The translations under genes and the position numbers were made by a program. 64,000 nucleotides of DNA, from NCBI RefSeq assembly GCF_003350925.1, contig NZ_KZ857175.1, positions 124,001 to 188,000 on the forward strand. The letters run 5' to 3'. The notes below the pieces were generated by a model that ran no database searches, was not told the DNA's origin, and saw nothing but the letters and a program-made list of their open reading frames with translations. Shown piece after piece: positions 10,801-18,207 of the stretch (the stretch's first letter is position 1; each line of letters opens with the position of its first letter). Origin of the DNA: Dyella tabacisoli (GTDB lineage: Bacteria > Pseudomonadota > Gammaproteobacteria > Xanthomonadales > Rhodanobacteraceae).

Positions 10801-13800
10801 GAGTTGGCACTCTCCGAAAGCTGGTGCGCCAGCCGGGGCGAGCCGGGTAGCAATGGCGCGTGGTGCAACGGCAATCAGCAGCCGGGACACGACCCGCACG
10901 ATCTCTACCACTACGATTTTCAGGCGATCAACACCGACACCTTGGTATCGGTGGAGAAACTCAATCGCGCCAGCGCCGAAGGCAAGCTGGTAGCAGGCGG
11001 CAACATTACCCTCAACGGTTCGGTGTTAAACGACAAGTCGACCATTGCCGCCGGTCAAAACCTCACCATCAACGGCGCCGGCAGCGCGGGCAACACCGCC
11101 GTGCAAAACATCGCATGGGCACCGACCGGCACCGTGCAACGCCATACCGACTATCAAGTGGGTATCTCGCACCTGGCCTACGATGGCGGTCGCCATTGGG
11201 CGTGGTGGCGTTATGAAACCTGGAACACCGGGGATACGTCGGTCGTGCTGGGATTGGGCGCGGGCCAGGTGCCCGCGTGGGTCACGCTGGATCCTGGCGT
11301 TGGCCTCAATGCCACCATCAGCGCCGGCCAAACCGTCAACATCACCGCGCATACCATTGATAACAGCGTAGTCGGTGCCGATGGTCAGCCCGTGCGCAAC
11401 GCGATTGCCCTGGGCGCCAACGGCGGCGGTCAATCGGTCAGCGGCAACGGCGTCGGCTCGGTGGGTAGTGTTGCCGGTAACACTGGCAGTGTGGCCGGCA
11501 CCGCGTTAGGCGCGGCGCCTACCGCCAGCAGTGGCGGCGCCTTGAGCGTGGCGACCGGGCGCACCGGTGTCGATGCCGGTACCGCGCCAGCAGCACACAG
11601 CACCAACGGTGGCAGCACTGCCAACCCCAACGCCCCCACCGGCGCCAACCCCGCCGCACCACAAGTCGTCGCCACCCTGGCCGGCCCCAACCCCACGGTG
11701 AACCTGCCGCAATCGGGCTTGTACACCGTGCATAGCCAGCCCGGCAGCAAGTATCTGATCGAAACCGACCCGCGTTTCGCGCAATACACCGCGTTTACCA
11801 GCAGCGACTACATGATGAGCAAGCTGGGCTTCGACCCCAGCAGTATTCGCAAGCGGCTGGGCGATGGTTTCTACGAACAGCGCAGCGTACTCGACCAGAT
11901 CACCGCCTTGACCGGCCGTCGCTTTCTCACCGACAACAGCAACGCCATGGCGCAATACCGCGACCTGATGGATGCCGGCGCACAAGCGGCCGGCGCCTTC
12001 CAGCTCAGCGTGGGCGTGGCGCTGACCTCCGCGCAAATGGCCAGCCTGACTCAAGACATCGTGTGGATGGTCAACGCCAATGTAGACGGCCAAACCGTGC
12101 TGGTGCCAGTGGTGTATCTGTCCGAGGCGCATGCCAAAGAGCTGGCCGCCAACGGCGCCACCATCGCCGGCAAAAACGTCATCCTCACCGCCACCGGTGA
12201 CCTCACCAACCAAGGCACCATCAAGGCCAGCGACAGCGCGCAACTCACCGCCGCCAACTTGCTCAACAGCGGCACCATCAACGCCGGCAACAACCTCAGC
12301 GTCACCGCCGCACAAAACATTCTCAACGGCGGCACGCTCAAGGCCGGCGGCAACGTCAGCCTGGTCGCCGGCAACGATGTGCGCAGCGGTCTCGATGCCG
12401 CGATGGCACTCGGTGCGGTAAACCTCACCAATCTCGGCGCACCGGTAAGTACCGTGGCATTGAGCATGGCGCAGCCTGGCAGCATGAGCGCCGGCGGTAA
12501 CCTCGCCATCAGCGCCGGCCGCGATCTCAGCCTCAACGCCGCCCCGGTCTCTGCCGGCAGCAACCTCAGCCTGGCGGCAGGTCGCGATTTAACCGCCACC
12601 GCCACTGCCATCAGCGCCGGTAAAGATGCCCAGCTCTTGGCGGGTCGTGACTTAAGCCTCAATGCTGCGGGCCGCACCATCGCCAACATGCAGGCGCAGG
12701 GCGCCCAAAACACCCGTACTGAAAGCACCACCCACACCGTGAGCAGTATCAACACGGGTGGCAACCTGCTGGTGGCAGCGGGTCGGGATCTAACCAGCCA
12801 GGGCGCCCAGTTCAAAGCCGGCGATCAACTCGCCCTCAGCGCCGGCCGCGACACGACCCTCAACGCCGTCACGGATGTGCAATTCAAGCAGACCGAGAGT
12901 GCTCAGGGACGCCACACCGTCGTGCAGACCACGCAGCGCGACGAAAGCCTGCGCGGCAGCACGCTAAGCGGTACTAACGGCGTCAGCGTGACGGCGGGTC
13001 GCGATCTTGCTGCTACGGCCGTGGCGATCAACAGCGACAAAGGCAATGTCGTTCTCGGCGCCGGCCGCGACCTCATCCTCAACGCCGGCCAGGAAAACCA
13101 CGACAGCAGCCGCGACACCGTCACCAAAAAGAGTGGTTTCCTCAGCAGCAGCAAAACCACCACCCACGACGTCAGCCACGACGAGTACGTCATCGGCAGC
13201 AAGCTCAGCGGCAACAACGTGGTGCTGAGCGCCGGGCATGACCTCACCGCACAGGCGGCGCAGGTGACGGCGACGCGGGCGGTTGCGTTGTCCGCCGGAA
13301 ACGATGTGAACCTCACCGATGCGCATGACGTCCACAGCGAAGAGCACGACAAGCAAACCACCAGCACCAGCTTTTTCAGCACCAGCTCCAAGCGCTTCGG
13401 CTCGGTCGATCCGCAAAAGCGCAGCCGCGAGGACAGCCGCAGCCTTACCCAAACCACCAGCGTCGGCACCCTGCTCAGCGGCGACACCGTTACCGTGGCC
13501 GCCGGCCACGACCTCAGCGCCACCGCCGCCCAAATCGCCGGCACCCACGACGTGACCCTGGCCGCCGGCAACACCCTCAATATCAAGGCTGGCGAGAACA
13601 CCTACACCGAAACTCAAGGTAGCAAGAGCAGCCACACCGGCCTGATGAACAACGGCGGCCTCAGCGTGCTGATCGGCAACCGCACCCTGCAAACCACCAG
13701 CAGCGTCAACGACACCAGCTACACCGGCAGCATGGTCGGCAGCACCGACGGCAAGGTCACGCTGAGTGCCGGCAACAACGTGCATATCACCGGCAGCGAT

Positions 13801-16611
13801 GTCATCAGCCAAACCGGCACGGCTATTGTCGGTAAGAACGTCACCATCGATGCGGCCGTAGGTACCACCGATACCCGCCAGACCCAGAAGATGAGTCAGG
13901 GCGGTATCAATGTGGGTATTGGTGGTGCGCTGGCGGAGGCGGCGCAAGGTGTGTACAGCTCGGTCAGGCGCGGCAGTGAAGTCAAAGACGATCGCTTGAA
14001 AGCCTTGTATGCGGCGCAGGCTGCTTATCAGGTGAGCGATGGGATGAAGGCGTACAACGGTGGCGGTGCCAGCGCGAGCAAAAACGGTGGCGATGGCGGT
14101 ATTAATCTGCAAGTAGGCATTGGCGGCAGCAGCGCCAGCAGTCAAAGCACCACGCATGATGAAACAGCCTACGGCAGTCACATCCGCAGCCAAGGCAATG
14201 TCGTTATCGCCGCGACCGGCGGCGACCTCAACATCATTGGCAGCCAAGTCACCGGCAACAACGTGGCGCTTGCGGCTAAGAACGATATCAACCTGCTCAG
14301 CCAGGCCGAAAACCATACCCTACAAAGCAGCAATAAAAATGCGAGTGGCGGTATTGGTTTGCAAATCGGCACCGATGGTGTCGGCTTCTATGCGCAGGCA
14401 TCCATGGGCAAAGGCAAGGCTCACGGTAACGGCGCAACGCATGCCGAGACAGTGATCGATGCCAAAGACACCTTAAGCATCATCAGTGGCAACGACACCA
14501 CCATCCAGGGCGCACAAGCCAAGGGCAATACGGTACTGGCCAACATCGGCGGCAACCTCAACCTCGCTAGCGAACAAGACACCAACGACTATGCCAGCCA
14601 GCAGTGGCAAGCTGGTGCCAAGGTGGTTATTGGCTATGGTGGCAGCGCCAGTGCCAGCTACAACCAAAGCAAGGTCACCAGCAACTATAAAAGCGTGACT
14701 GACGTCAGCGGCATCAGTGCAGGTAGTGGTGGCTATGACATCCGCGTTGGCGGCAATACCGATCTCAAGGGCGCGGTGATTGCCAGTACGGCGGATGCCG
14801 CCAAGAATATCTTGAGCACCGGCTCGCTTACCTTTAGTGACATTCACAACGAGGCGAAGTACAGCGCAAGCAGTGTGGGTGTCAGCGCCAGCTACGGTGG
14901 CGGCGGCTTCAACGCCATGCCGAGCATGAGCATCCCGCAACATGAGAACAGCAGCAGCGACACCAAAGCCGGTATCGCGCAAGGCGCGATCAGTGTGCGC
15001 AATAACCCAAGCCAAGACCTCAGCGGATTGAATCGCAACCCCGATATCGATGCCAAGGGACTCAAAACCATCTTCGATGAGCAGAAGGTGCAAGAGCGCA
15101 CGGAGTTGGGGCAGGTGGGTGGGTATGTCGGCATGCGTTCGGTTGGCACTCTTTCCAACTACATGGCTGACCATGCCAGCAGCGATGCCGAGCGTGCCAA
15201 GTGGAGCGATGGCGGCACCAACAAAACTATCCTGCACGGGTTGGTGGGCGCTGCGACGGCAGCATTGGGTGGTGGTGATGCACTAGGCGGTGCCTTGGGT
15301 GCGGCGGCCAGTGAAAAAGCCAGTGGAGCGATGCAGGATTATCTCGTCAAGCAGGGCATCAATCCGAATGGCCCTGAGGGCAAGACACTAATGCAGCTCG
15401 CCAGTACGGCTATTGGCGGGGCAGTAGGTGGTGGTGCGGGCGGAGCGACGGCGTTACAGGGTGAGCAGTTTAATCGTGAGCTGCATGAAGACGAGAAAGC
15501 TCGAATTAAGTGGCTGGCTAATGGAGATAAAGAGAAAGAGGCGCGTTTAACGGCGGCTGCGTGCTCCATGGTGAAGTGCTACGTGGAATATCCTGCAGAT
15601 AGTGAGCAGTACAAAGTGCTCAAGGCATTGGCGGACATGGGTGGTACGGATGCTTTCGTTGGCGAGCGCACCATGCTTGCCCAGCAAACGAGAGCTGCAT
15701 CTCCGGTGGCGACCAGTTACGGCGGTGTGGCAAGAGAGTCAATGTTCGCCTATGGGGCGACGGACTGGTTGGGGGACAAGACATCTTTGTTGAACAATAC
15801 ATATCAGTTGGGTAATCGTGGTTTGGGTGCCTTGCAGGCAATTGGTGGCGCGGCAGACATTGCTGCGGGCGGTGCCATGTGTACTACCGGCTTCGGTTGC
15901 TTGGTCGGGGGGGGCTTGGGCGTATACGGAGCAGATAACTACCAAGCAGGTTTCAACACTGCCTTATATGGCGCACCTACAGAGACCTTAGGTGGATTTC
16001 TTCTGCAGAAAACGGGACTGTCGCCTGCAGCCGCAGAACTTTTTTATGGCATAGCCGGGCTTTCGCCGGGTGCAATTAAGGGGGTGCTGATAAACAAGGC
16101 GGTAAATGCTGAGATTGCGGCCAGCGCGTGGGCTCGAGGTACTTATACGAGTGAGAGCTTATCAACTTTCAATGGCAGTATTCATCGCTATACATTACCG
16201 GAGTATGCAAGCGGAACATGGGATATATATCCGGGCAATGTGGCTGCTGATCACAGGTATTCTCCACCAGGAGTGGGGGCTGTTTACGCGGGAACGACGC
16301 CGGAGACTGCTGCTGCGGAAGTTGCGAGCTACAAATCGGCACTTGAGGGTAAGGTTCTCGTGTCTAAGAATGTAATCATAAACAACGTCCTTGACCTCAC
16401 AGATCCAGCTGCACGGAAGGCATTGGGCGTAACGTTGGAGGATATTACCAATCCGACTCATGGGGGTGATGCATACAATTCCTCACAAAGAATCAGCGCA
16501 TGGGCAAGAGATCAAGGTTATCAAGCAATTCTTGCGCCATCCTCTCAGAATTCTAGCGGTGTAAATCTAATATCATTTCGATCTTTGTCGGAAAAGTCTA
16601 AAGGTGAGTAA
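4825..16611 (+). CDS. FhaB/CdiA-like two-partner secretion exoprotein with C-terminal RES-like toxin domain
   Basis: A 3,928-residue TpsA protein. Order of domains: long basic signal peptide ending VYAQ (about residue 44); haemagglutination-activity/TPS domain (about 60-180, with NPNGI); about 1,700 residues of beta-helical FHA-1 repeats; a region with two Cys and the RYDDPNPLHHPPY segment (about 1,965-2,200) in the place of a receptor-binding domain; a Gly/Ala linker; a YLIETDPRF...SDYMMSKLG segment (about 2,290-2,450); FHA-2 haemagglutinin repeats (to about 3,300); a pretoxin region (TILHGLVGAATA, QFNRELHEDEKA); and a variable tail. The last 155 or so residues resemble RES-domain NAD-degrading toxins: R3811, Y3821, E3832 and S3906 fall in the expected order (HRYSPPG, VYAGTTPETAAAEV, APSSQNSSGVNL). 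The start ATG 4825 follows AAGGAC. GC content drops in the last ~0.5 kb. Contact-dependent inhibition is inferred from architecture. Confidence 0.93.
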   Translation: MSDLTLRTTITHRTSRPSRSQLLRRQALWAALTVACGLPSVYAQSAPPQHPDGSTTTTVIQAANGVPVVNIATPNQAGLSHNRYQQFDVNSQGLILNNSGAITSTKLAGFIYGNTNLPNDTAAKLILNEVTSTLPSQLNGMIEVAGRAADVIVANPNGITVNGGGFINAPHSVLTTGTPMLGADGALNGFRVSGGRIAINGQLDASAIDRVDLIARAVAVNAGVWANQLNVVTGANQVDYASLATQKLSNSGASPAVALDVSALGGMYAGVIRLIGTEAGLGVNNQGQIAAQRGDLTLTNAGQVVLGGKTTASGNLAINAAQSLSNSGTLAGGGAVTLAGSDISLSGTLYGGGPMSLVATSGALSHSGQLQAQGALTLQANGALTQASTGTTLANGPINLSAASLDNAGTIESAQGVNLQLRGHAGNSGTVLADHGDLTLTADTLDNAGTLSTGGNAALTASTALNTRGNLLAAGAVTLSAPALTTAGTVQAGQALTINGGSLSNSGKLYALGGDGAITLSSAFNNAVGGDIYSVGVLSLGVASAVNAGAIEAKKSLTLNSAGDLSSSGTLQADGGDLTLVGGGSLLNSGVASAAVNLTLNAGNLLTSTGQAVANGNVSLHGGSLVTAGIVQAGQALSLSGGDLSNSGKLYALGQGGAAGVWTAKLSGAFSNAPGGDIYASDSITLNAGSLVNAGSIEAKQAANITLGGALSNSGHIQADQSDVTLVADALDNSGVISAQRNLQWRIAHAASNSGTVISGQAATLAANRFGNSTSGQLQSGGDLTLSAVTLDNAGSLHAKGNANISGVDLSNATGAQLLADGALTLGHSGAVSNAGVLQAGSDFTLTQAASLSNAQGATVYAGHDLNLALTQALTNAGTLYAAQAATLAAGRVGNSGTMRSGGILSLNSAGDVSSSGAIQAQQNLSLVSGGGFTNSGKLYAVAGALTAQVAGALASNASGDIYSGQNITFNGGSFANAGLLEAKQAISLSAQGDASNSGSIQADSGDLHLSGSTLTNQGALSATGNTLLSGATSLSNSGRVVTGQALTLASASFNNSGQTQSGTATLLQAAHVDNRGRVQAGSALTLSGNRTLTNQADGQLLAAGDLSSDTADQLTNAGVIQAGAALVVHGTGAIDNQAGGTLYGSGQTQLQLGAALNNAGTVYGGQGVTLSASGLSNTGSLRSGMALQVSVQGDASNNGSAYAVGDTIWNVIGALANAGVLAAAGNNTLTAYSLSGAGTLAAGLQGDGSLGTTGALNITTSNNLASNGRALAGGDLVFSGSGIDLSNSQTRAGGNATLTATQGNLSNQGGDLAANGALTLATPAALINGGGKLSAKLLNLHAASVLNRYGSISQSGGQDIALTLAGAFDNAYGRFAGNAGNITINAASLDNTGGAIQHAGNGNLSLTTSGDLGNNSGQIVGNGALTMQSGGTLSNAAGSIGAASDASIRALAMANNSGTVAAGHVGLTVSQALSNNGGTVQASGALTVGANTLDNTGGFLKNTAQGGPASTQAVAVTTTGTLTNGSGGFIGGNGAVVVQAGGLTNAGQIYAGSTLNVSSQGALINNGGALQALSWLNAYSAGGLSNRSGRIEAGAGDGNATLTINAASLDNSSGRLANAGRGISTINAGSSATNQGGTLGGQGDLNLNAASLDNSQGGNVVAGQNLNFTLNGMNNAGGTTYAANNLGWSNAGAWLANASGALSAGGQLGLSLQTIDNNGGDLAAGGNLNLNLASFNGIGRAVAGQDLSLSVGGDYTNAAGNTLKANRDLTFNVGGNLSNPGGATLQAVRNLTVNAGTIDNAANATINSTGTTLNARGNLSNEGRIEGDAITLNAASLSNTGTIIGGAVSVTASNLTNGADLGTAVDNAAYQGALIAATRSIDLFVSGTLLNQDATIFTLGDMRIGADASGNRSAAVINRSGDIEADGSITLAATNFTNQRRVFETSTYQLSAAERLQNTTIGAPVVRYRYDDPNPLHHPPYVDASQVIGAQELALSESWCASRGEPGSNGAWCNGNQQPGHDPHDLYHYDFQAINTDTLVSVEKLNRASAEGKLVAGGNITLNGSVLNDKSTIAAGQNLTINGAGSAGNTAVQNIAWAPTGTVQRHTDYQVGISHLAYDGGRHWAWWRYETWNTGDTSVVLGLGAGQVPAWVTLDPGVGLNATISAGQTVNITAHTIDNSVVGADGQPVRNAIALGANGGGQSVSGNGVGSVGSVAGNTGSVAGTALGAAPTASSGGALSVATGRTGVDAGTAPAAHSTNGGSTANPNAPTGANPAAPQVVATLAGPNPTVNLPQSGLYTVHSQPGSKYLIETDPRFAQYTAFTSSDYMMSKLGFDPSSIRKRLGDGFYEQRSVLDQITALTGRRFLTDNSNAMAQYRDLMDAGAQAAGAFQLSVGVALTSAQMASLTQDIVWMVNANVDGQTVLVPVVYLSEAHAKELAANGATIAGKNVILTATGDLTNQGTIKASDSAQLTAANLLNSGTINAGNNLSVTAAQNILNGGTLKAGGNVSLVAGNDVRSGLDAAMALGAVNLTNLGAPVSTVALSMAQPGSMSAGGNLAISAGRDLSLNAAPVSAGSNLSLAAGRDLTATATAISAGKDAQLLAGRDLSLNAAGRTIANMQAQGAQNTRTESTTHTVSSINTGGNLLVAAGRDLTSQGAQFKAGDQLALSAGRDTTLNAVTDVQFKQTESAQGRHTVVQTTQRDESLRGSTLSGTNGVSVTAGRDLAATAVAINSDKGNVVLGAGRDLILNAGQENHDSSRDTVTKKSGFLSSSKTTTHDVSHDEYVIGSKLSGNNVVLSAGHDLTAQAAQVTATRAVALSAGNDVNLTDAHDVHSEEHDKQTTSTSFFSTSSKRFGSVDPQKRSREDSRSLTQTTSVGTLLSGDTVTVAAGHDLSATAAQIAGTHDVTLAAGNTLNIKAGENTYTETQGSKSSHTGLMNNGGLSVLIGNRTLQTTSSVNDTSYTGSMVGSTDGKVTLSAGNNVHITGSDVISQTGTAIVGKNVTIDAAVGTTDTRQTQKMSQGGINVGIGGALAEAAQGVYSSVRRGSEVKDDRLKALYAAQAAYQVSDGMKAYNGGGASASKNGGDGGINLQVGIGGSSASSQSTTHDETAYGSHIRSQGNVVIAATGGDLNIIGSQVTGNNVALAAKNDINLLSQAENHTLQSSNKNASGGIGLQIGTDGVGFYAQASMGKGKAHGNGATHAETVIDAKDTLSIISGNDTTIQGAQAKGNTVLANIGGNLNLASEQDTNDYASQQWQAGAKVVIGYGGSASASYNQSKVTSNYKSVTDVSGISAGSGGYDIRVGGNTDLKGAVIASTADAAKNILSTGSLTFSDIHNEAKYSASSVGVSASYGGGGFNAMPSMSIPQHENSSSDTKAGIAQGAISVRNNPSQDLSGLNRNPDIDAKGLKTIFDEQKVQERTELGQVGGYVGMRSVGTLSNYMADHASSDAERAKWSDGGTNKTILHGLVGAATAALGGGDALGGALGAAASEKASGAMQDYLVKQGINPNGPEGKTLMQLASTAIGGAVGGGAGGATALQGEQFNRELHEDEKARIKWLANGDKEKEARLTAAACSMVKCYVEYPADSEQYKVLKALADMGGTDAFVGERTMLAQQTRAASPVATSYGGVARESMFAYGATDWLGDKTSLLNNTYQLGNRGLGALQAIGGAADIAAGGAMCTTGFGCLVGGGLGVYGADNYQAGFNTALYGAPTETLGGFLLQKTGLSPAAAELFYGIAGLSPGAIKGVLINKAVNAEIAASAWARGTYTSESLSTFNGSIHRYTLPEYASGTWDIYPGNVAADHRYSPPGVGAVYAGTTPETAAAEVASYKSALEGKVLVSKNVIINNVLDLTDPAARKALGVTLEDITNPTHGGDAYNSSQRISAWARDQGYQAILAPSSQNSSGVNLISFRSLSEKSKGE

Positions 16612-16880
16612 TGATTAAGTCAGATGATTGGATGAAATTTGTTCTTTCTATAACTACAGATCGTCCGTGGGTTGATAATGAGGCGACCAAGGAAATTGCT
16701 CGCTTAGTCGCGCAGGAAGATATTGCGAGAGTTGTTTACTCTCTTTTCGGTGCGGGGTCGGTAAGTTTTTTGACCGAGTCGAATAGAGATTTAAATATGA
16801 ACTCCCCTTTGGATCTTATTAAGAGTGAAGATGGTGGTGATTTGATTAGACAATTTTTGATGAGCAATCCTTGGTTATAG
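16611..16880 (+). CDS. Probable immunity protein of the FhaB/CdiA RES-like toxin, DUF2384 (MbcA/ParS)-like
   Basis: An 89-residue, AT-rich gene whose ATG overlaps the fhaB stop (TAATG), with AAAGG six bases before it inside the end of fhaB. That is the standard position of a CDI immunity gene. The C-terminal half (SFLTESNRDLN, then SPLDLIKSEDGGDLIRQFL) matches the pattern of the DUF2384 toxin-binding domain of Xre/MbcA/ParS antitoxins, which neutralise RES toxins. The usual N-terminal helix-turn-helix is not evident: the first 45 residues (MIKSDDWMKFVL...) are short, so this looks like an antitoxin reduced to its binding domain. It would act in the cytoplasm against toxin delivered by sibling cells. 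The family link is my own motif reading and is the least certain part. Confidence 0.75.
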   Translation: MIKSDDWMKFVLSITTDRPWVDNEATKEIARLVAQEDIARVVYSLFGAGSVSFLTESNRDLNMNSPLDLIKSEDGGDLIRQFLMSNPWL

Positions 16881-16900
16881 GATACGAGTTGGTAAAATAA

Positions 16901-16944
16901 GGTGTCAGTGACATTTTATTTCTAAGGAAAATGTCACTGACACC
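16901..16944. repeat. 17-bp inverted repeat, CDI-cassette boundary hairpin (copy 1)
   Basis: Perfect arms 16901-16917 and 16928-16944 (GGTGTCAGTGACATTTT and its complement) enclose a 10-base loop ATTTCTAAGG. It starts 20 bp after the first immunity gene. The left arm with its GGTAAAATAA lead and the ATTTCTAAGG loop recurs almost unchanged at 17801-17840, and part of it in inverted orientation at 18208-18223. It could act as a terminator, but its recurrence at module borders suggests a recombination or insertion site. Confidence 0.85.
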
Positions 16945-17017
16945 TTTGTTTGATAAAATTAATGGGGCGATGGATGATTATTACAATTTGATGCAGCATT
17001 TTCCTGGAAAGAACTGA
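16931..17017 (+). pseudogene. Remnant of a CDI toxin C-terminus (toxin tail)
   Basis: A 28-codon open stretch begins inside the right arm of the boundary hairpin and reads ...LFDKINGAMDDYYNLMQHF..., ending in TGA one base before the next gene's ATG (TGA-A-ATG). That spacing is what a toxin/immunity junction looks like, so I read it as the last residues of a displaced toxin whose front part was lost when the upstream cassette inserted. There is no direct proof of homology to a known toxin. Confidence 0.4.
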
Positions 17018-17018
17018 A

Positions 17019-17450
17019 ATGTATATTTCACAGCCGCAAATTAATGAGTGGGTTGAAAGTGGTGTCGCAAGAATTATTCCCGCTGATGTTTCGCGAAGGT
17101 TTGGTGATTACCTTGAGTCATTGCCTTGAAGCGCTGCAGGGAGTGGACTTGACTGGAGTTTATTGAGCGGTATAAGCGTTAATTTATCGGAAATTCATTG
17201 GGATGATATAGGTCAATGGATAAAGGGTGGTAAAATAGGTGCTGATCCATATATTGGATTCCTGTATTCGCCTGATGAGCCATGCATTGTTTGCGAATTT
17301 AACTTTGCTATGGCCAATATGGATACGGCATTTTGGCGTGCTCCAGGGCGTAGATATATTTTCGGATGTTCGTTTGTGAATGATGAATTGATTACTTATT
17401 TCAGTCATTTTGCTGAATATAGTGAGAGTAAACTAATAGCCTCATTTTAA
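17019..17450 (+). pseudogene. Orphan immunity-like gene interrupted by an in-frame TGA
   Basis: ATG 17019 has GGAAAG eight bases upstream and opens a frame (MYISQPQINEWVESGVARII...) that meets TGA at 17127-17129 after 36 codons. The same frame then continues without another stop to 17450 (...SGLDWSLLSGISVNLSEIHWDD... ending KLIASF). Joined across the stop it would be a 143-residue acidic soluble protein. The gene is AT-rich like its neighbours. Downstream translation from TTG 17163 alone is possible but would lack the front third. No family was recognised; position directly after a toxin tail suggests an old immunity gene. A sequencing error at the TGA cannot be excluded. Confidence 0.6.
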
Positions 17451-17701
17451 TGATGAAATGAAATGAAATGACATGAGCATCCCTTCCAGGGTGTCCAAGG
17501 CCAATTCCCATGATTGAACACGGCGATTTTCGAGCTAATGAAGATTGCTAAGTTGTTTTTTGGCTGAGGTTGGCTTCGGTTGTCTGTGAAGTAACGATTT
17601 TCCAGGTGTTTTTCGATGGTTTTCGGTACAGGGTACAGTCTGTCCGTGGATAGTCCTGTCGCAAATGTATGCCATATCCCGGATGTTTTCCGCCTTATCG
17701 C

Positions 17702-17809
17702 TTCGGTGAAGCGCGGCAGTGAAGTCAAAGATGGTCGCTTGAAAGCACTGTATGCCGCCTACCAAGCGAAGGATGTAATGGGCTTGGCCGGGGGAGGGCC
17801 GGTAAAATA
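17702..17809 (+). pseudogene. Fragment homologous to the internal FHA region of the fhaB-like gene
   Basis: The stretch translating as SVKRGSEVKDGRLKALYAAYQAKD is nearly identical, in DNA and protein, to fhaB at about 13961-14040 (RRGSEVKDDRLKALYAAQAAYQ). It is followed by a few codons and a TAA inside the GGTAAAATAA lead of the second boundary repeat. It is higher in GC than its surroundings. I take it as a leftover of an earlier or duplicated fhaB 3' region, evidence that this stretch was built by recombination within the CDI locus. The open frame extends upstream to about 17616 but that part is not fhaB-like. Confidence 0.75.
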
Positions 17810-17852
17810 AAGGGTCAGTGACATTTATTTCTAAGGGATAATGTTGCTGACC
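17801..17852. repeat. Boundary hairpin, copy 2 (degenerate)
   Basis: GGTAAAATAAAGGGTCAGTG begins a second copy of the 16901 element; its loop TTTCTAAGG is conserved. The arms GGGTCAGTGACATT and AATGTTGCTGACCC pair imperfectly. The segment 17807-17822 is also an exact 16-bp inverted repeat of 18208-18223, so the two bracket the third immunity-like gene. Confidence 0.75.
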
Positions 17853-17881
17853 CAAAGGCAAGGTGCCACTTGGTCATTAAT

Positions 17882-18151
17882 ATGAATATTATTTCAGATG
17901 CGGTGCGGCAAGCTGTTAATTTGGCTATGGCCGATGGAAATTCTGTTGATGATATTAGTGATGGTTGGACCAAGGTTAGGCAGGTTGTTCGCATGCATTT
18001 GCCTTTGACTGATCAGGTTAAGAATAGTATCTCTAAGGAGATTCCATCATTAGTTTATTGGTTTGCATCAGAAACACCGCATGATGCACCGTCGGAAGGA
18101 TATATATCCGAAGTCGACTTAGTGGGAATTTCATTTCCAATTGGAAAATAA
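17882..18151 (+). CDS. Orphan immunity-like small protein
   Basis: An 89-residue AT-rich gene starting ATG 17882 (a TTG four codons earlier is also in frame). The TAA at 17878-17880 of a short upstream frame ending ...VPLGH lies one base before the ATG, again the look of a toxin-immunity junction. The protein is soluble and mildly acidic (MNIISDAVRQAVNLAMADG... ending VDLVGISFPIGK) with a proline/aspartate-rich second half. No family was recognised. It is enclosed by 16-bp inverted repeats at 17807-17822 and 18208-18223. I infer an immunity function from location only; it may protect against a toxin the strain no longer encodes. Confidence 0.5.
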   Translation: MNIISDAVRQAVNLAMADGNSVDDISDGWTKVRQVVRMHLPLTDQVKNSISKEIPSLVYWFASETPHDAPSEGYISEVDLVGISFPIGK

Positions 18152-18207
18152 ATGATCGAAAGTAGAAAGTGGCAAGATGTCCCGTCCAAAGTGTAAAAGA
18201 TACCTCA

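Noticed and set aside
9244-10911. 555-codon open frame on the minus strand inside the fhaB-like gene
   Set aside because: Antisense shadow produced by the repetitive, GC-biased codons of the FHA repeats; repeats on the sense strand are protein-like, the antisense is Val/Ala/Gly-rich with no domain.
17163-17450. 95-residue gene starting at TTG 17163
   Set aside because: The same frame is open back to ATG 17019 with a good ribosome site, apart from one TGA; a stop-interrupted gene explains the coding signal better.
17535-17861. Minus-strand frame of 108 codons over the orphan region
   Set aside because: It is the antisense of the fhaB-derived fragment (its IFDFTAA stretch mirrors GSEVKDG) and has no independent support.
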